Assembly: GCF_008704855.1 (NCBI RefSeq) | Contig: NZ_CP023691.1 | Span: 7,626,001 to 7,690,000 of the forward strand | Reading direction: 5' to 3' | DNA length: 64,000 bases | From: Streptomyces platensis | GTDB taxonomy: Bacteria; Actinomycetota; Actinomycetes; Streptomycetales; Streptomycetaceae | Shown here: positions 8,637-16,352 of the stretch, piece after piece | How positions within the stretch are numbered: position 1 is the stretch's first letter | Layout of the letters: each line of letters starts with the position of its first letter | Made by a program: the position numbers and the translations under genes | Notes under the pieces: generated by a model | What the model was told of the DNA's origin: nothing | Databases searched by the model: none | What the model saw: the letters and a program-made list of their open reading frames with translations, nothing else

Positions 8637-9566
8637 GTGCCCGCACCCGGCCTGGTCATGGGCGGCGTGCTCGGCCTCCAGTGCGGGGCCGCCCTCACCA
8701 CCCGGCTCTACCCCGCCGTGGGCCCGGCGGGGGTGGTGACCCTGCGCCTGTGCATCGCCGCCGTCATCCTCACCGCCCTGTGGCGTCCCGGACTGCGCTG
8801 GGACCGGACCACGCTCGGCATCGCGGCCACCGCCGGAACCCTGCTCACCATCCACCACCTCAGCTACTACGAAGCGGTCGACCGCCTCCCCCTGGGCGCG
8901 GCCACCACCATGGAGTTCCTCGGCCCCTTCGCCATCGCACTGTTCGGCTCCCGCCGGACCGTCGATCTCCTGTGGGCCTGCCTGGCCGCCGCCGGCGTCG
9001 TGTTGCTCAGCCACTCCGGCATCCCGCTCGACGCAGCGGGACTCGCCTGTGGCGCCCTCGCAGGATGCTGCTGGGGCGGCTACATCCTCGTCGGCAAACG
9101 ACTCGCCGAACGCGTCCCCGACGGCCGCGGTCTGGCCCTCGCCGTGGTCTGGGGCTCCCTCCTCAGTCTCCCGTACGGCATCGCCCAGGCAGGCACCGAA
9201 CTCCTCGCCCCCGCTACCCTCGCCCTGGCCGCCGTCGTCGCCGTCTTCTCCAGCGTCCTCCCGTACACCTTTCACCTCGAAGCGCTCCGCCGCCTGCCGC
9301 CTCGCACCTTCGGCGTGCTCACCAGCCTCGAACCCGCCGTCGGTGCCCTCCTCGGCCTCCTCGTCCTCGGCCAGCACCTGGCCGTCCCCCAATGGGCCGG
9401 CGTGTTCGCCGTAGCCCTCGCCTCCATCGGTGCCACCCGCACTCCGAACCGCGCCGCCGAGTCGGCCCCGGAGAGCACCCCCGAGGAAGAGGAAGAGGAA
9501 GAGGAAGAGGGGGCGGCCCGCGAGGAAGCGTCAGTCCGTGTCACGAAGAGCGCCGGCAGTCCGTGA
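8637..9566 (+). CDS. EamA/DMT superfamily transporter
   Basis: An inner-membrane permease of the drug/metabolite transporter superfamily with two EamA repeats and about ten hydrophobic helices, similar to RhtA-type amino acid or metabolite exporters. The repeats are seen at residues 5-135 and 140-270, and the second ends with LRRLPPRTFGVLTSLEPAVG, a typical EamA signature. The GTG at 8637 is the first canonical start, but a perfect ribosome site and in-frame ATC at 8574 suggest a native N terminus 21 residues longer. The C-terminal tail carries a run of about ten glutamates encoded by GAGGAA repeats, which is unusual for this family. Confidence 0.88.
   Translation: MPAPGLVMGGVLGLQCGAALTTRLYPAVGPAGVVTLRLCIAAVILTALWRPGLRWDRTTLGIAATAGTLLTIHHLSYYEAVDRLPLGAATTMEFLGPFAIALFGSRRTVDLLWACLAAAGVVLLSHSGIPLDAAGLACGALAGCCWGGYILVGKRLAERVPDGRGLALAVVWGSLLSLPYGIAQAGTELLAPATLALAAVVAVFSSVLPYTFHLEALRRLPPRTFGVLTSLEPAVGALLGLLVLGQHLAVPQWAGVFAVALASIGATRTPNRAAESAPESTPEEEEEEEEEGAAREEASVRVTKSAGSP
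9483..9510 (+). repeat. GAGGAA hexamer tandem repeat (poly-Glu codons)
   Basis: Nearly five copies of GAGGAA inside the 3' end of the EamA gene, encoding the acidic tail. Such a tract can expand or contract in steps of two codons without breaking the frame. Confidence 0.9.
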
Positions 9567-9694
9567 CCGGTGTTACCCGTCCGACGGACATCGAGTGTGC
9601 CGTGTAGGGCGCTCAACCAGGGCGCTCAGCGGTTTGCCGATGCGGCCGCTGGGGCGGTCTTCACCGTCGCGCGAACGGCCCTCTGCCGTGCTGC

Positions 9695-9736
9695 GTAGTC
9701 GTAGTCGTAGTCGTAGTCGCAGTCGCCGTCGCCGTC
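9695..9736. repeat. GTAGTC-type hexamer tandem repeat
   Basis: Seven hexamers in a row: four GTAGTC, one GCAGTC and two GCCGTC, in the intergenic region 72 bases upstream of the PPOX-fold gene. It is a slippage-prone microsatellite, and its spacing could affect the downstream promoter. Confidence 0.85.
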
Positions 9737-9807
9737 GCTTCCGACGAGCCGGGTGCACAGCACGAAAGGGACGCGAGGGATCGGACTCATCCACTAGTGT
9801 CGGCCGC

Positions 9808-10233
9808 ATGACGCTGTCTCTGCGAGAACGAGAGCATTTTCTGGCGGAACCTCATATCGGTGCCTTGTCGGTGATGGAGCGGCCGGACCGTGCACCGCTC
9901 ACGGTTCCCATCTGGTATCACTACACGCCTGGCGGCGAACTGTGGGTGCGTACCGGGCCTGATTCTCGGAAGGCGCGCGCGATTCGGTCTGCGGGGCGTT
10001 TCAGTCTGATGGTGCAGCGGACCGAGCCGACGGTGCGCTACGTGTCGGTGGAGGGCCCGGTGACCAGAACGGCGCCAGATAGTCGCCAGCGCTCCTGGGA
10101 GATGGCGGAGCGGTACCTCCCGCAGGACAAGGTCGCCGAGTTCGTCGCATACGACCAGACACACCTCGGGGAGCACATCGCCCTGTACATGCAGCCGGAA
10201 CACTGGGTATCGGCCGACCTGGGAGCCTTCTGA
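9808..10233 (+). CDS. PPOX-fold (pyridoxamine 5'-phosphate oxidase family) flavin/F420-binding protein
   Basis: A 141-residue single-domain split-barrel protein. The N terminus SLREREHFLAEPHIGALSV and the PLTVPIWYHYTPGGELWV stretch are characteristic of the actinobacterial PPOX/F420-dependent oxidoreductase group, and EGPVTRTAPD and HLGEHIALYMQPEHW form the later barrel strands. Members bind FMN or coenzyme F420 and reduce small molecules, or serve as flavin-binding stress proteins. The longer upstream frame is not coding-like, so the ATG at 9808 is taken. The exact substrate is unknown. Confidence 0.85.
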   Translation: MTLSLREREHFLAEPHIGALSVMERPDRAPLTVPIWYHYTPGGELWVRTGPDSRKARAIRSAGRFSLMVQRTEPTVRYVSVEGPVTRTAPDSRQRSWEMAERYLPQDKVAEFVAYDQTHLGEHIALYMQPEHWVSADLGAF

Positions 10234-10330
10234 CGAAAGGCCGCGGCGCCCCGCCCAGAGCCAGAGCTCACCGAACGTCCAAGCCTCCGGTGCGCCCGGG
10301 ACCACCACGCGCCCGCGGAGGCCCGGTCGG

Positions 10331-10813
10331 TCAGTGGTAGTGGCGCATGATGTCGGTGGCCCAGTCGGGTTGGGTGGTGGGGCCTTGGGGGCCGAATTCG
10401 GTCATGTAGGGCTTGATGTCGAGGACGGGGGTGCCGTCGACGGCGTCCAGGCCCTGGACGTGCAGGTCGAGGCCGTCGGTCTTGAGGAGGCGGCAGCGGG
10501 AGACGCCGAGCCGGTTGGGGCGGTTCTTGCCGCGCTGGGCGAAGATGCCGACCAGGGGCCAGTCGGTGTTGCCGCGCGGGTGCCGGGCCCCGGTCTGGAT
10601 CTTGTCGGTGGGGACGCGGTCGAAGTGGTAGACGACTTCCAGGTGGGAGAAGGCGTCCAGGCCCGCAACCGCCTCCGGGCCGTACTGGCCGGCGTCCAGG
10701 CGGATGATCGCGGTCTCCTTGCCCCAGTCGTCGTCGCGGACCTCCGCCCGGCCGCCGACCACCCGGCCCACCGGCACCGAAACCACCGCGGCAGGTGTGC
10801 TGTTCTCAGACAT
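10331..10813 (-). CDS. trmO: TrmO-like tRNA N6-methyltransferase (YaeB family)
   Basis: A SAM-dependent methyltransferase of the YaeB/TrmO family, which in E. coli methylates N6 of t6A37 in tRNA-Thr. The 160-residue size is that of the catalytic beta-barrel alone. Family motifs are GLDAFSHLEVVYHFD, the TGARHPRGNTDWPLVGIFAQ region, RPNRLGVSRCRLL and VLDIKPYM. The start at 10813 follows from the family boundary; the longer frame upstream has no resemblance. Whether it acts on tRNA or, as some actinobacterial paralogues may, on other substrates cannot be told here. Confidence 0.87.
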   Translation of the reverse strand: MSENSTPAAVVSVPVGRVVGGRAEVRDDDWGKETAIIRLDAGQYGPEAVAGLDAFSHLEVVYHFDRVPTDKIQTGARHPRGNTDWPLVGIFAQRGKNRPNRLGVSRCRLLKTDGLDLHVQGLDAVDGTPVLDIKPYMTEFGPQGPTTQPDWATDIMRHYH

Positions 10814-11460
10814 GTGCAGTGCCTTTCGTCCAAAGGGTCGGTCAGTTGGCCGAGTTGGCCTACCGTACCGATGGCCTGCGGTCATCGGTATCCAGTACGT
10901 CGGCATCCGGTAAGTCGGTGTGCGTGACGTGCGTACCGCGCCAAAAGCGGTCCAGCCGCTAAAGGTTGTCCCGTAACTGAGGTCGGCGTCTCGGGCACAC
11001 TGGCGCTGGTTGCCGCTGTGGTCCGGATCCTGGACAGGAGTTTGAGTGCTTGCAGTCCCGCGAGACCTTCCAGTTCTTCCACCGGGACAGTGCATGTTCC
11101 GCCCGCACACGGGCCCTGCGGAGGACGGCGTTCTCTGCCCAGCCTGTCATTGCAGGGTCGCCGTCTCCTCGGTGAGTCGATCGGGGATCGCGGACCGGGG
11201 CCAAGGACATGCCGTCCACCCTTCGCGCCGGTCTCCAGGCTCGTGGGCCGGCAGTGGCTGGGCCGAGCGGAGCAGTGGGTGCGGTCGGGCGCGGGCCGAG
11301 AGTCATCTGGCGAGGGGCGAGAAAGGGCAACCTGTGGTGCACACGGACGACCGCGACCACAACGGTTGTCCGCTGTTTCTCACTGCTTGCGGGTGAACCA
11401 CGACGCCACGCCCTCGTGCCGACCGACAGTGGACGATCGCGCCCGCTATTGTCCGTTCTT
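10814..11460. other. Long non-coding stretch with a transposase scar upstream of parA-like gene
   Basis: About 650 bases lie between the divergent trmO and parA-like genes. Apart from the transposase fragment at 11049-11150, reading frames here have poor codon bias and no recognised family. It must hold the promoters of both flanking genes. I found no clear iterons or parS-like site by eye. Confidence 0.5.
11049..11150 (-). pseudogene. Transposase C-terminal remnant (IS5-like)
   Basis: The minus strand reads MTGWAENAVLRRARVRAEHA then LSRWKNWKVSRDCK, which looks like the near-terminal helix block (RRARV..EHAFAR.KNWK.LRDCR) of Streptomyces IS5-group DDE transposases. Resemblance stops abruptly on both sides and no inverted ends are visible. 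It is interpreted as a short scar; the exact IS family is not certain. Confidence 0.55.
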
Positions 11461-12096
11461 GTGCCGTTGAGTTGTGCGTTTGTGAACCTCAAGCCCGGCG
11501 TCGGAAAGACGACGAGTGCTGTGTGGCTGGCCCATGCGCTTCATGAGTTGGGACTGTCGCCGCTGCTGGTCGACGGTGACCCAGCCTCTTCCGCGCTGCG
11601 CTGGAGCGAGCTGGCCGGTGGCTTTCCGTTTCCGGTGATCGCTCTGCCGGTGGGGGACGTCCACCGTCGCGTGAACGACTTCCTCGGCAACCGGCAGGCC
11701 GTCGTGCTCGATGCGCCCCAGCTGGAGGACCATCCCCGCATTACCCGCAGCATCATGAGGTACGCCGGTGAGTGGATCGTGCCCGTGACCCCCGCCCCGA
11801 TCGAACTGGACCGGATGGCACCCATCCGCGGTGAGATGGCGGACGTGCAGTCCCTGCGTGCCGAGCCGGCCCGCACGGCGGTCCTGCTCAATCGCACCAA
11901 CCGCCCCGATGCCACGCGCACCGGGCCCGATGCCGACGCTCGCGAGGCACTCACCGAGCGGGGTTTCGAGGTGCTGGACACCCAGATCGCGCGACTCGAC
12001 CTGTACGCCCAATCTTTCGGGAACTCGGTCCAGGCCAAGGGTTCGGCGTACATGGACTTCGCGGAGGAACTGATCGAGCGTCAGGAAGAGGCATGA
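11461..12096 (+). CDS. ParA/MinD-type partition ATPase (orphan)
   Basis: A 211-residue P-loop ATPase of the ParA family, expected to dimerise on ATP and position DNA with a partner. The deviant Walker A box is at the N terminus (NLKPGVGKTTSAVWLA, residues 9-24), followed by LLVDGDPASSALRW (Walker A') and VVLDAPQLED (Walker B), and a later VLLNRTNRP. The GTG at 11461 is chosen because Walker A is close to the N terminus, as in other short ParA proteins. The stop overlaps the start of the next gene by four bases (ATGA), so the two are translationally coupled. The arrangement resembles plasmid partition cassettes, suggesting plasmid ancestry. Confidence 0.85.
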   Translation: MPLSCAFVNLKPGVGKTTSAVWLAHALHELGLSPLLVDGDPASSALRWSELAGGFPFPVIALPVGDVHRRVNDFLGNRQAVVLDAPQLEDHPRITRSIMRYAGEWIVPVTPAPIELDRMAPIRGEMADVQSLRAEPARTAVLLNRTNRPDATRTGPDADAREALTERGFEVLDTQIARLDLYAQSFGNSVQAKGSAYMDFAEELIERQEEA

Positions 12097-12344
12097 GCCA
12101 GCGCAGGGAAAACTACCGCGCCGCATTGCGGCGCGAGCAGGACGACGTCTCCGGACCCCGATCCACCAAGGTCACCACGCTGCAGAGCAGGTACGTCCGG
12201 GTGACCGTCGAGGTGGATCCCGACCTTCAAAGCGATCTGACGCGATGGGTGGTCCGGCCGGTCTCCTCGGTGGTGCTCGTCGGCACGACCGTCCTGCGTA
12301 CCCTGGTCGACACCGTCGGCAGGGTGACTCGGCCCGGAGGCTAG
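12093..12344 (+). CDS. Small ParA-coupled protein, possible ribbon-helix-helix partner
   Basis: An 83-residue basic protein translated from an ATG overlapping the parA-like stop. The central YVRVTVEVDPDLQSDLTRWV followed by a hydrophobic helix (VVLVGTTVLRTLVDTVG) has the strand-helix-helix pattern of ribbon-helix-helix proteins, which often serve as the centromere-binding partner of small ParA ATPases. This role is inferred from the shape and coupling; no family is recognised with certainty. The downstream end touches a dispersed repeat. Confidence 0.65.
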   Translation: MSQRRENYRAALRREQDDVSGPRSTKVTTLQSRYVRVTVEVDPDLQSDLTRWVVRPVSSVVLVGTTVLRTLVDTVGRVTRPGG

Positions 12345-12385
12345 GGCGTGTCCGCAAAGTCCCGTCGTCCGCCCGGAGGGCGGGG
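12344..12385 (+). repeat. Dispersed intergenic repeat, copy 1
   Basis: The segment starting GGGCGTGTCCGCAAAGTCCC and running through GTCCGCCCGG and AGGGCGGGGC recurs in reverse orientation at 48950-48994 with only a few changes. It begins at the stop codon of the ParA partner gene. The second copy also follows a gene end, so the element may be a mobile terminator-like repeat. Confidence 0.75.
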
Positions 12386-12641
12386 CCCTGCTCCATCCCG
12401 AGGACCGTGCCCGGACCGGAGCGGACCGGACCGGAGCGGGCTGAGGCCGGCCACCGCCTCGTCCGCGCCGCCGGTATCGAATCCCCCGGCGACGAGCACA
12501 GCTGTCTCTGGGGCGCCGGCCAGGTCCAGCCTCCTTCTGGGGCCCTGGCCCCGCCAGGTTCTCGGGTTCTAATGAACGTCGCAACACCCGACGTCCGGGT
12601 GGGGCCACGGGGCCTGTGGAACGGACCTGTTCGGTAGCCCG

Positions 12642-13457
12642 CTACGGGCGCGGGGTGCGCGCCTCGATCCGGTGGTCGAAGGCGGCACCGCCGACGCCGA
12701 CCTGGGTCACCCCGCCGTCGACGGTGAGGACGGCCCCGTTGACGTAGGACGAGGCGGGCGACAGCAGCCAGTCGATCGCCTCGGCGACCTCCTCCGGATC
12801 GCCCGGCCGCCTGGCGGGAGTCAGCCGGTTCGCCTCCTCGTATGCCTCCTCGGCACCGCCCGCCAGCCCCGCCTCCGCCGCGAACCGCGCCATCCGCTGG
12901 TCGGCCATCTCCGTACGCACCCAGCCCGGGCACACCGCGTTGGCCCGCAGCCCCTGCGGCCCGTAGTCGACGGCGAGGGAGCGGCAGAGGTGGAGCAGAC
13001 CCGCCTTGGACGTCGCATAGGCGGCATTGCCGACGCTGTTGCGGAGCGCGGCGACCGAGGCGACCGCGACCACCGTGCCGCGGGCCGCCAGCAGATGCGG
13101 CAGTGCGGCACGCAGCAGCAGGAACGGGCCCGTGAGGTTGGTCCGTATCAGCTCTTCCCAGTCCTCGACCTCGGTGTCGCCGACCGCGCCGCCCCGCCCG
13201 ATTCCGGCGTTGAGCACCACACCGTCGAGTCTCCCGTAGGCCGCAACCGTCGCCTCGACGAGCTCGCACACGGCCTCGGGGTCGGCGGCGTCGGAAGGGT
13301 GGGCCAGCGCTCCGGTCTCCTCGGCCACCCGGCGCAGCGGCTCGGGCCGCCGCCCGGAGATCACGACCTGGTGCCCGGCGGTGCGCAGCAGCCGGGCGGT
13401 GGCGGCCCCGATCCCCGTTCCCCCGCCCGTCACCAGGACAACACGCTGTTCCGACAT
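12642..13457 (-). CDS. SDR family oxidoreductase
   Basis: A classical short-chain dehydrogenase/reductase of 271 residues. It has the nucleotide motif VTGGGTGIGAATA near the N terminus, the LNAGIG motif (NAG) near residue 85, and catalytic AAYATSKAG (Tyr-x-x-x-Lys) with an upstream Ser in VASVAAL. The C terminus has VNGAVLTVDGG typical of FabG-like members. GGAGGAG precedes the start at 13457. The gene stands alone between a dispersed repeat and a MITE; the substrate is unknown. Confidence 0.9.
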   Translation of the reverse strand: MSEQRVVLVTGGGTGIGAATARLLRTAGHQVVISGRRPEPLRRVAEETGALAHPSDAADPEAVCELVEATVAAYGRLDGVVLNAGIGRGGAVGDTEVEDWEELIRTNLTGPFLLLRAALPHLLAARGTVVAVASVAALRNSVGNAAYATSKAGLLHLCRSLAVDYGPQGLRANAVCPGWVRTEMADQRMARFAAEAGLAGGAEEAYEEANRLTPARRPGDPEEVAEAIDWLLSPASSYVNGAVLTVDGGVTQVGVGGAAFDHRIEARTPRP

Positions 13458-13617
13458 GCTCGTTCTCCTCCGAAGTGGTCAACTTCCGGTTCCCCGCACC
13501 GCGAGCATACGAAGCGCCGGCATCGCCGGGCCGACCGGGCACAGCTACTGTCGGCACCACAGCTGAGTGCGGGCGAGGAACGACCTCGGCAAAGGGCAGC
13601 GGCGAGCACAGCGGCCG

Positions 13618-13779
13618 CTAGGGTCTGTCGTTCGGATCAGGCCGGGCTCGCGGGGCCTGGTACGCACATCTGCGGCGTTGTCGTCACTCGCCGACGCTCC
13701 GCGTCGACTCCCTCCTCCGCCTTGCAGCTGCACGCACCAGGCCCCGCGAGCCCGGCCTGATCCAAACGACAGACCCTAG
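13618..13779. mobile_element. MITE-like element with 44-bp terminal inverted repeats
   Basis: A 162-bp element bounded by CTAG at both ends. Its left arm (13619-13660) and right arm (13737-13778) are inverted copies, 41 of 42 bases identical. The outer end is GGGTCTGTCGTT. The 76-bp interior has no gene. A TA or CTAG duplication at the ends fits insertion by a transposase supplied in trans; an IS5-type source is a guess. Long nested symmetry lets the whole transcript fold into a hairpin. Confidence 0.85.
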
Positions 13780-14089
13780 TCGGTAGACGGTGTGACGGCG
13801 GAGGTAGCGACTGTCGTGGTACCCGATCCACCGGGCACTGAGGGCGGCACATGTAGTCCCCTGGCCGGGGGCGCGTGGCACGGCGCTTACCTGGGAGGTT
13901 CGGAGGCAACGCTCATCCAGACCTCAAGGCAAACACGGTGTGTTCACGTGTGAACCTCGATGTCCGCCCCGCGCTGCGGCATCTCCCACGACGCCCGCCG
14001 GGCGGGTCGGGGGCCTCGGTCCTTGTGCCTGTACCCCCACTCGCCGCTTTAGAATTGTGGCGCAGCGTAAGCGAGTTCCGGGGGGACAC
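13780..14089. other. Non-coding stretch upstream of the WXG100-like gene
   Basis: Three hundred bases following the MITE with no supported gene. It presumably contains the promoter of the WXG100-like pair. A GGGGGG ribosome site directly precedes the gene. Confidence 0.5.
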
Positions 14090-14386
14090 ATGGGTGGGTA
14101 CTTCAAGGTCGAAGCCGACGATCTCAGTCGTCTGCTGAAAGACCTGCACGACAGTCAGGAGAACATGCGCAAGGCGCTCGCCGCCCTGAAGGACGTGGGG
14201 CCGAAGAGCACCGGCGCGGAGACACTCGACAACGCCTGCGACGAGTTCCACGACAGCTGGGACAACGCCATCAAGAAGATCGCCGACGGCACCCAAGCCA
14301 TCGAGGAGAAGCTGAAGCAGACGAAGAGCAACTACGAGGCGGTCGAACACGCCCTGCGTGACACCTTCAACAAGGGCTCCAAGTAG
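14090..14386 (+). CDS. WXG100-like small helical protein (ESX-type)
   Basis: A 98-residue, almost entirely helical protein with the size and heptad pattern of ESX/WXG100 proteins: VEADDLSRLLKDLHDSQENM, then a turn region and a second helix EFHDSWDNAIKKIADGTQAI ending in EAVEHALRDTF. A strict WXG triplet is absent, as in many partner subunits; a Trp lies in HDSWDN. It starts at ATG 14090 after GGGGG. It is followed 74 bases later by a second protein with a WxG-type turn, so the two may form a heterodimer exported by a type VII system. No secretion ATPase lies in the window. Confidence 0.7.
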   Translation: MGGYFKVEADDLSRLLKDLHDSQENMRKALAALKDVGPKSTGAETLDNACDEFHDSWDNAIKKIADGTQAIEEKLKQTKSNYEAVEHALRDTFNKGSK

Positions 14387-14460
14387 CCCTGTTGAGCACG
14401 CTCTGCTCGTCCTTTCTTCTGCGCACACTTCCCTCCCGCGATCACTTCGGCAGGTATCTC

Positions 14461-14811
14461 ATGAGTAATCAGAACTTCCCCGCGCTCGGCTTCAACCCCG
14501 CTCCCGGCCACCTGGAGAGTGTCGACGACCTCACCGGCAAACTCGATACCGCGACGCGCTCCCTGAGCTCCGCTCACTCCGTTCTGCACCGCCTCGGCAG
14601 GGGTACCGGAGTGTGGGAGGGCGAGGCTGCCCGCGCCTTTGCAGGACAGGTCGGAGACCTGCCGAAGTACGTGAGCGACAGTCGCTTCGCTGAGCTTCCC
14701 CGCTACGTCGGATGGTTGCGGCAGATCGGTGAAACCCTCACCTTCCGTTTCGCCGCGCAGCCCGAGGAGGCGTCCCGCACACCCACCGATGTCCGCTCGG
14801 TGTTCGGCTAG
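14461..14811 (+). CDS. WXG-domain protein, short form (possible toxin N-terminal module)
   Basis: A 116-residue protein with an N-terminal helical WXG-like unit: ESVDDLTGKLDTATRSLSSA, then GVWEGEAARAFAGQVGDLPK (Trp-Glu-Gly turn). Streptomyces relatives with this turn usually continue into longer polymorphic toxin proteins. Here the frame ends about 60 residues after the turn, with RFAELPRYVGWLRQ replacing the expected second helix, so the gene may have been truncated or frameshifted. The ATG at 14461 has a weak ribosome site. Together with the flanking genes it looks like the remains of a type VII effector locus. Confidence 0.65.
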   Translation: MSNQNFPALGFNPAPGHLESVDDLTGKLDTATRSLSSAHSVLHRLGRGTGVWEGEAARAFAGQVGDLPKYVSDSRFAELPRYVGWLRQIGETLTFRFAAQPEEASRTPTDVRSVFG

Positions 14812-14820
14812 GAGAAGACC

Positions 14821-15453
14821 ATGAACAGCTGCGCGAAGGTTTCGTTCCACACCACGACCCCCTCGAACAGTGAGCTCGGCGAATGCACTTTCCCTCTCAA
14901 ATGGGTCGTCACGCCCTTTCGGGGTGAGCCACTCGCCTACGCTGCCGCAGGCACGCCCCCGAACTGGGCACTGCCTCCCGGCACCGAACCGCGCTACACC
15001 CTGTACCGCACGAAGGACACCTCAGAGCCCATCGTCATCCTCGTGGCAGAGGGAGAGCGGTTCATGGTCCTGACGCCCGACCACCAGATCCTGGCCGAAC
15101 TCCGGCTGCCACCAGCCGAGCAGAAGTGGCGCCGCATCCATGAGATCGTACGGCCGAAGGAGCCCCTTCTGCGGGCCCGCGGAGCCTCCATCAGGTCGAT
15201 CATCAAGTCGGTGCTCTACCTTCCCTTCATCGTTATCGAGTTCCTCCTCTCCTTGACCAACGGTGACATCGTCATCGACCCTCCGACCCGTACGGCCTGG
15301 AAAACCACCGGAGGAATGTGGAATCACACCGCACTCACGCAACGAATGGGCGCACCCGACTACCGCGTCTACGGCAAACACCTCGACCACCGCATCGCCT
15401 ACGCCCAGTCGGTGGCAGGGCTCTGGCGAGCGGACAGGGACGACGACAGCTAG
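14821..15453 (+). CDS. Unrecognised protein with one hydrophobic segment, following WXG pair
   Basis: A 210-residue protein of unknown family. It starts at ATG 14821, nine bases after the WXG protein stop, with GGAGAAG as ribosome site. Residues 125-145 (IIKSVLYLPFIVIEFLLSL) are strongly hydrophobic and could anchor it in the membrane. The N-terminal half (FMVLTPDHQILAELRLP) looks like beta strands. Being the last gene in the WXG cluster, it could be the immunity protein or the conserved partner of an effector, but that is inference from position only. Confidence 0.6.
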   Translation: MNSCAKVSFHTTTPSNSELGECTFPLKWVVTPFRGEPLAYAAAGTPPNWALPPGTEPRYTLYRTKDTSEPIVILVAEGERFMVLTPDHQILAELRLPPAEQKWRRIHEIVRPKEPLLRARGASIRSIIKSVLYLPFIVIEFLLSLTNGDIVIDPPTRTAWKTTGGMWNHTALTQRMGAPDYRVYGKHLDHRIAYAQSVAGLWRADRDDDS

Positions 15454-16352
15454 GACCGCATACTCCGCCCGCCAGGGCCCCGCGCTCCCTCCTTCAGGCG
15501 ACGACGCGCCCCCGGCAGCCCTCGGTCCGATGCGCTCCAAGACGGCTTGTCAGCAAGGCACTTGCGGCCGTCCAAGGCGTTGTAACAGCTCCCTCCGGGA
15601 AGAGCGCAACCGCATCCACTCAGGAGGTCCGACCGCCCGGTGGGTCGGTTGAGCCGGGCAGGCCCGGTTCGCCTCCTCCCCCCCCGTGCCGTTCCCCAGC
15701 TGCCGACTGAAAGCTCGCCGGGCAGCTGGTGCGTTCCCCGAGCCGCCGTGACGCCCTGCCGGCGGTAGCGGTGAGCCCCGCGGGGGACGGTCGTGCGCCT
15801 GTTCAAGCTTTGACTCGAAGCCTCGCCAGACCGACTGATCTGGGGCCACCCCTCCGCCTCGAACGCGTTGCCGATCTGACTGTGTGGCTGCCCCATCATC
15901 GTCTCGCCCTGAAGGTGCTGACGCCCAGATCGGCGAGCCACCTGCGGATCTGTCGTTCAATCTCATAGCGGATCGGTCCAACGGCGCGGAGCCCTTGGTC
16001 GGCCGGTCGTCCGGAGCCGGGTACCCGCCGGAGCGCGACCACATCATCTTCGGCCTTCGAGTGCTTGTTACGCAGGGTGCTCAGCGTGTTCTCGTAACGG
16101 TGCGGCCTGCGGTGCGCGACCATACGGACGCCGACACAGGATCGGTCATCGGCGTCGTGCATGAGGGTGGGTTCTCGCCGGCCGGTAGCCCGCGTTGACT
16201 GCCGAGGGTCTGGTCAGGCGGTTCCCGCCGACGGGCGCCATGCGCGCTGCGAGCGCGGTCGCAGTGTTCGACACCACGAGACAAACCAACGTCAAGAGCA
16301 AGCAGCCAGTAGCCAGCAGAAGGAAAACCCCGAGACAGGAAGAAGGACGGAC
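15454..16352. other. Nine hundred bases without a supported gene
   Basis: Several open frames cross this stretch on both strands, the best being 88 residues on the minus strand (15896-16162), but none has a ribosome site, family resemblance or consistent third-base GC bias. The composition resembles decayed coding DNA. The right end must hold the katG promoter. No fur-type regulator precedes katG here, unlike the furA-katG arrangement common in Streptomyces. Confidence 0.5.

Noticed and set aside
15896..16162. 88-residue minus-strand frame, considered as a transposase or maturase remnant
   Set aside because: No recognised motif and no ribosome site, so I list only the gap.
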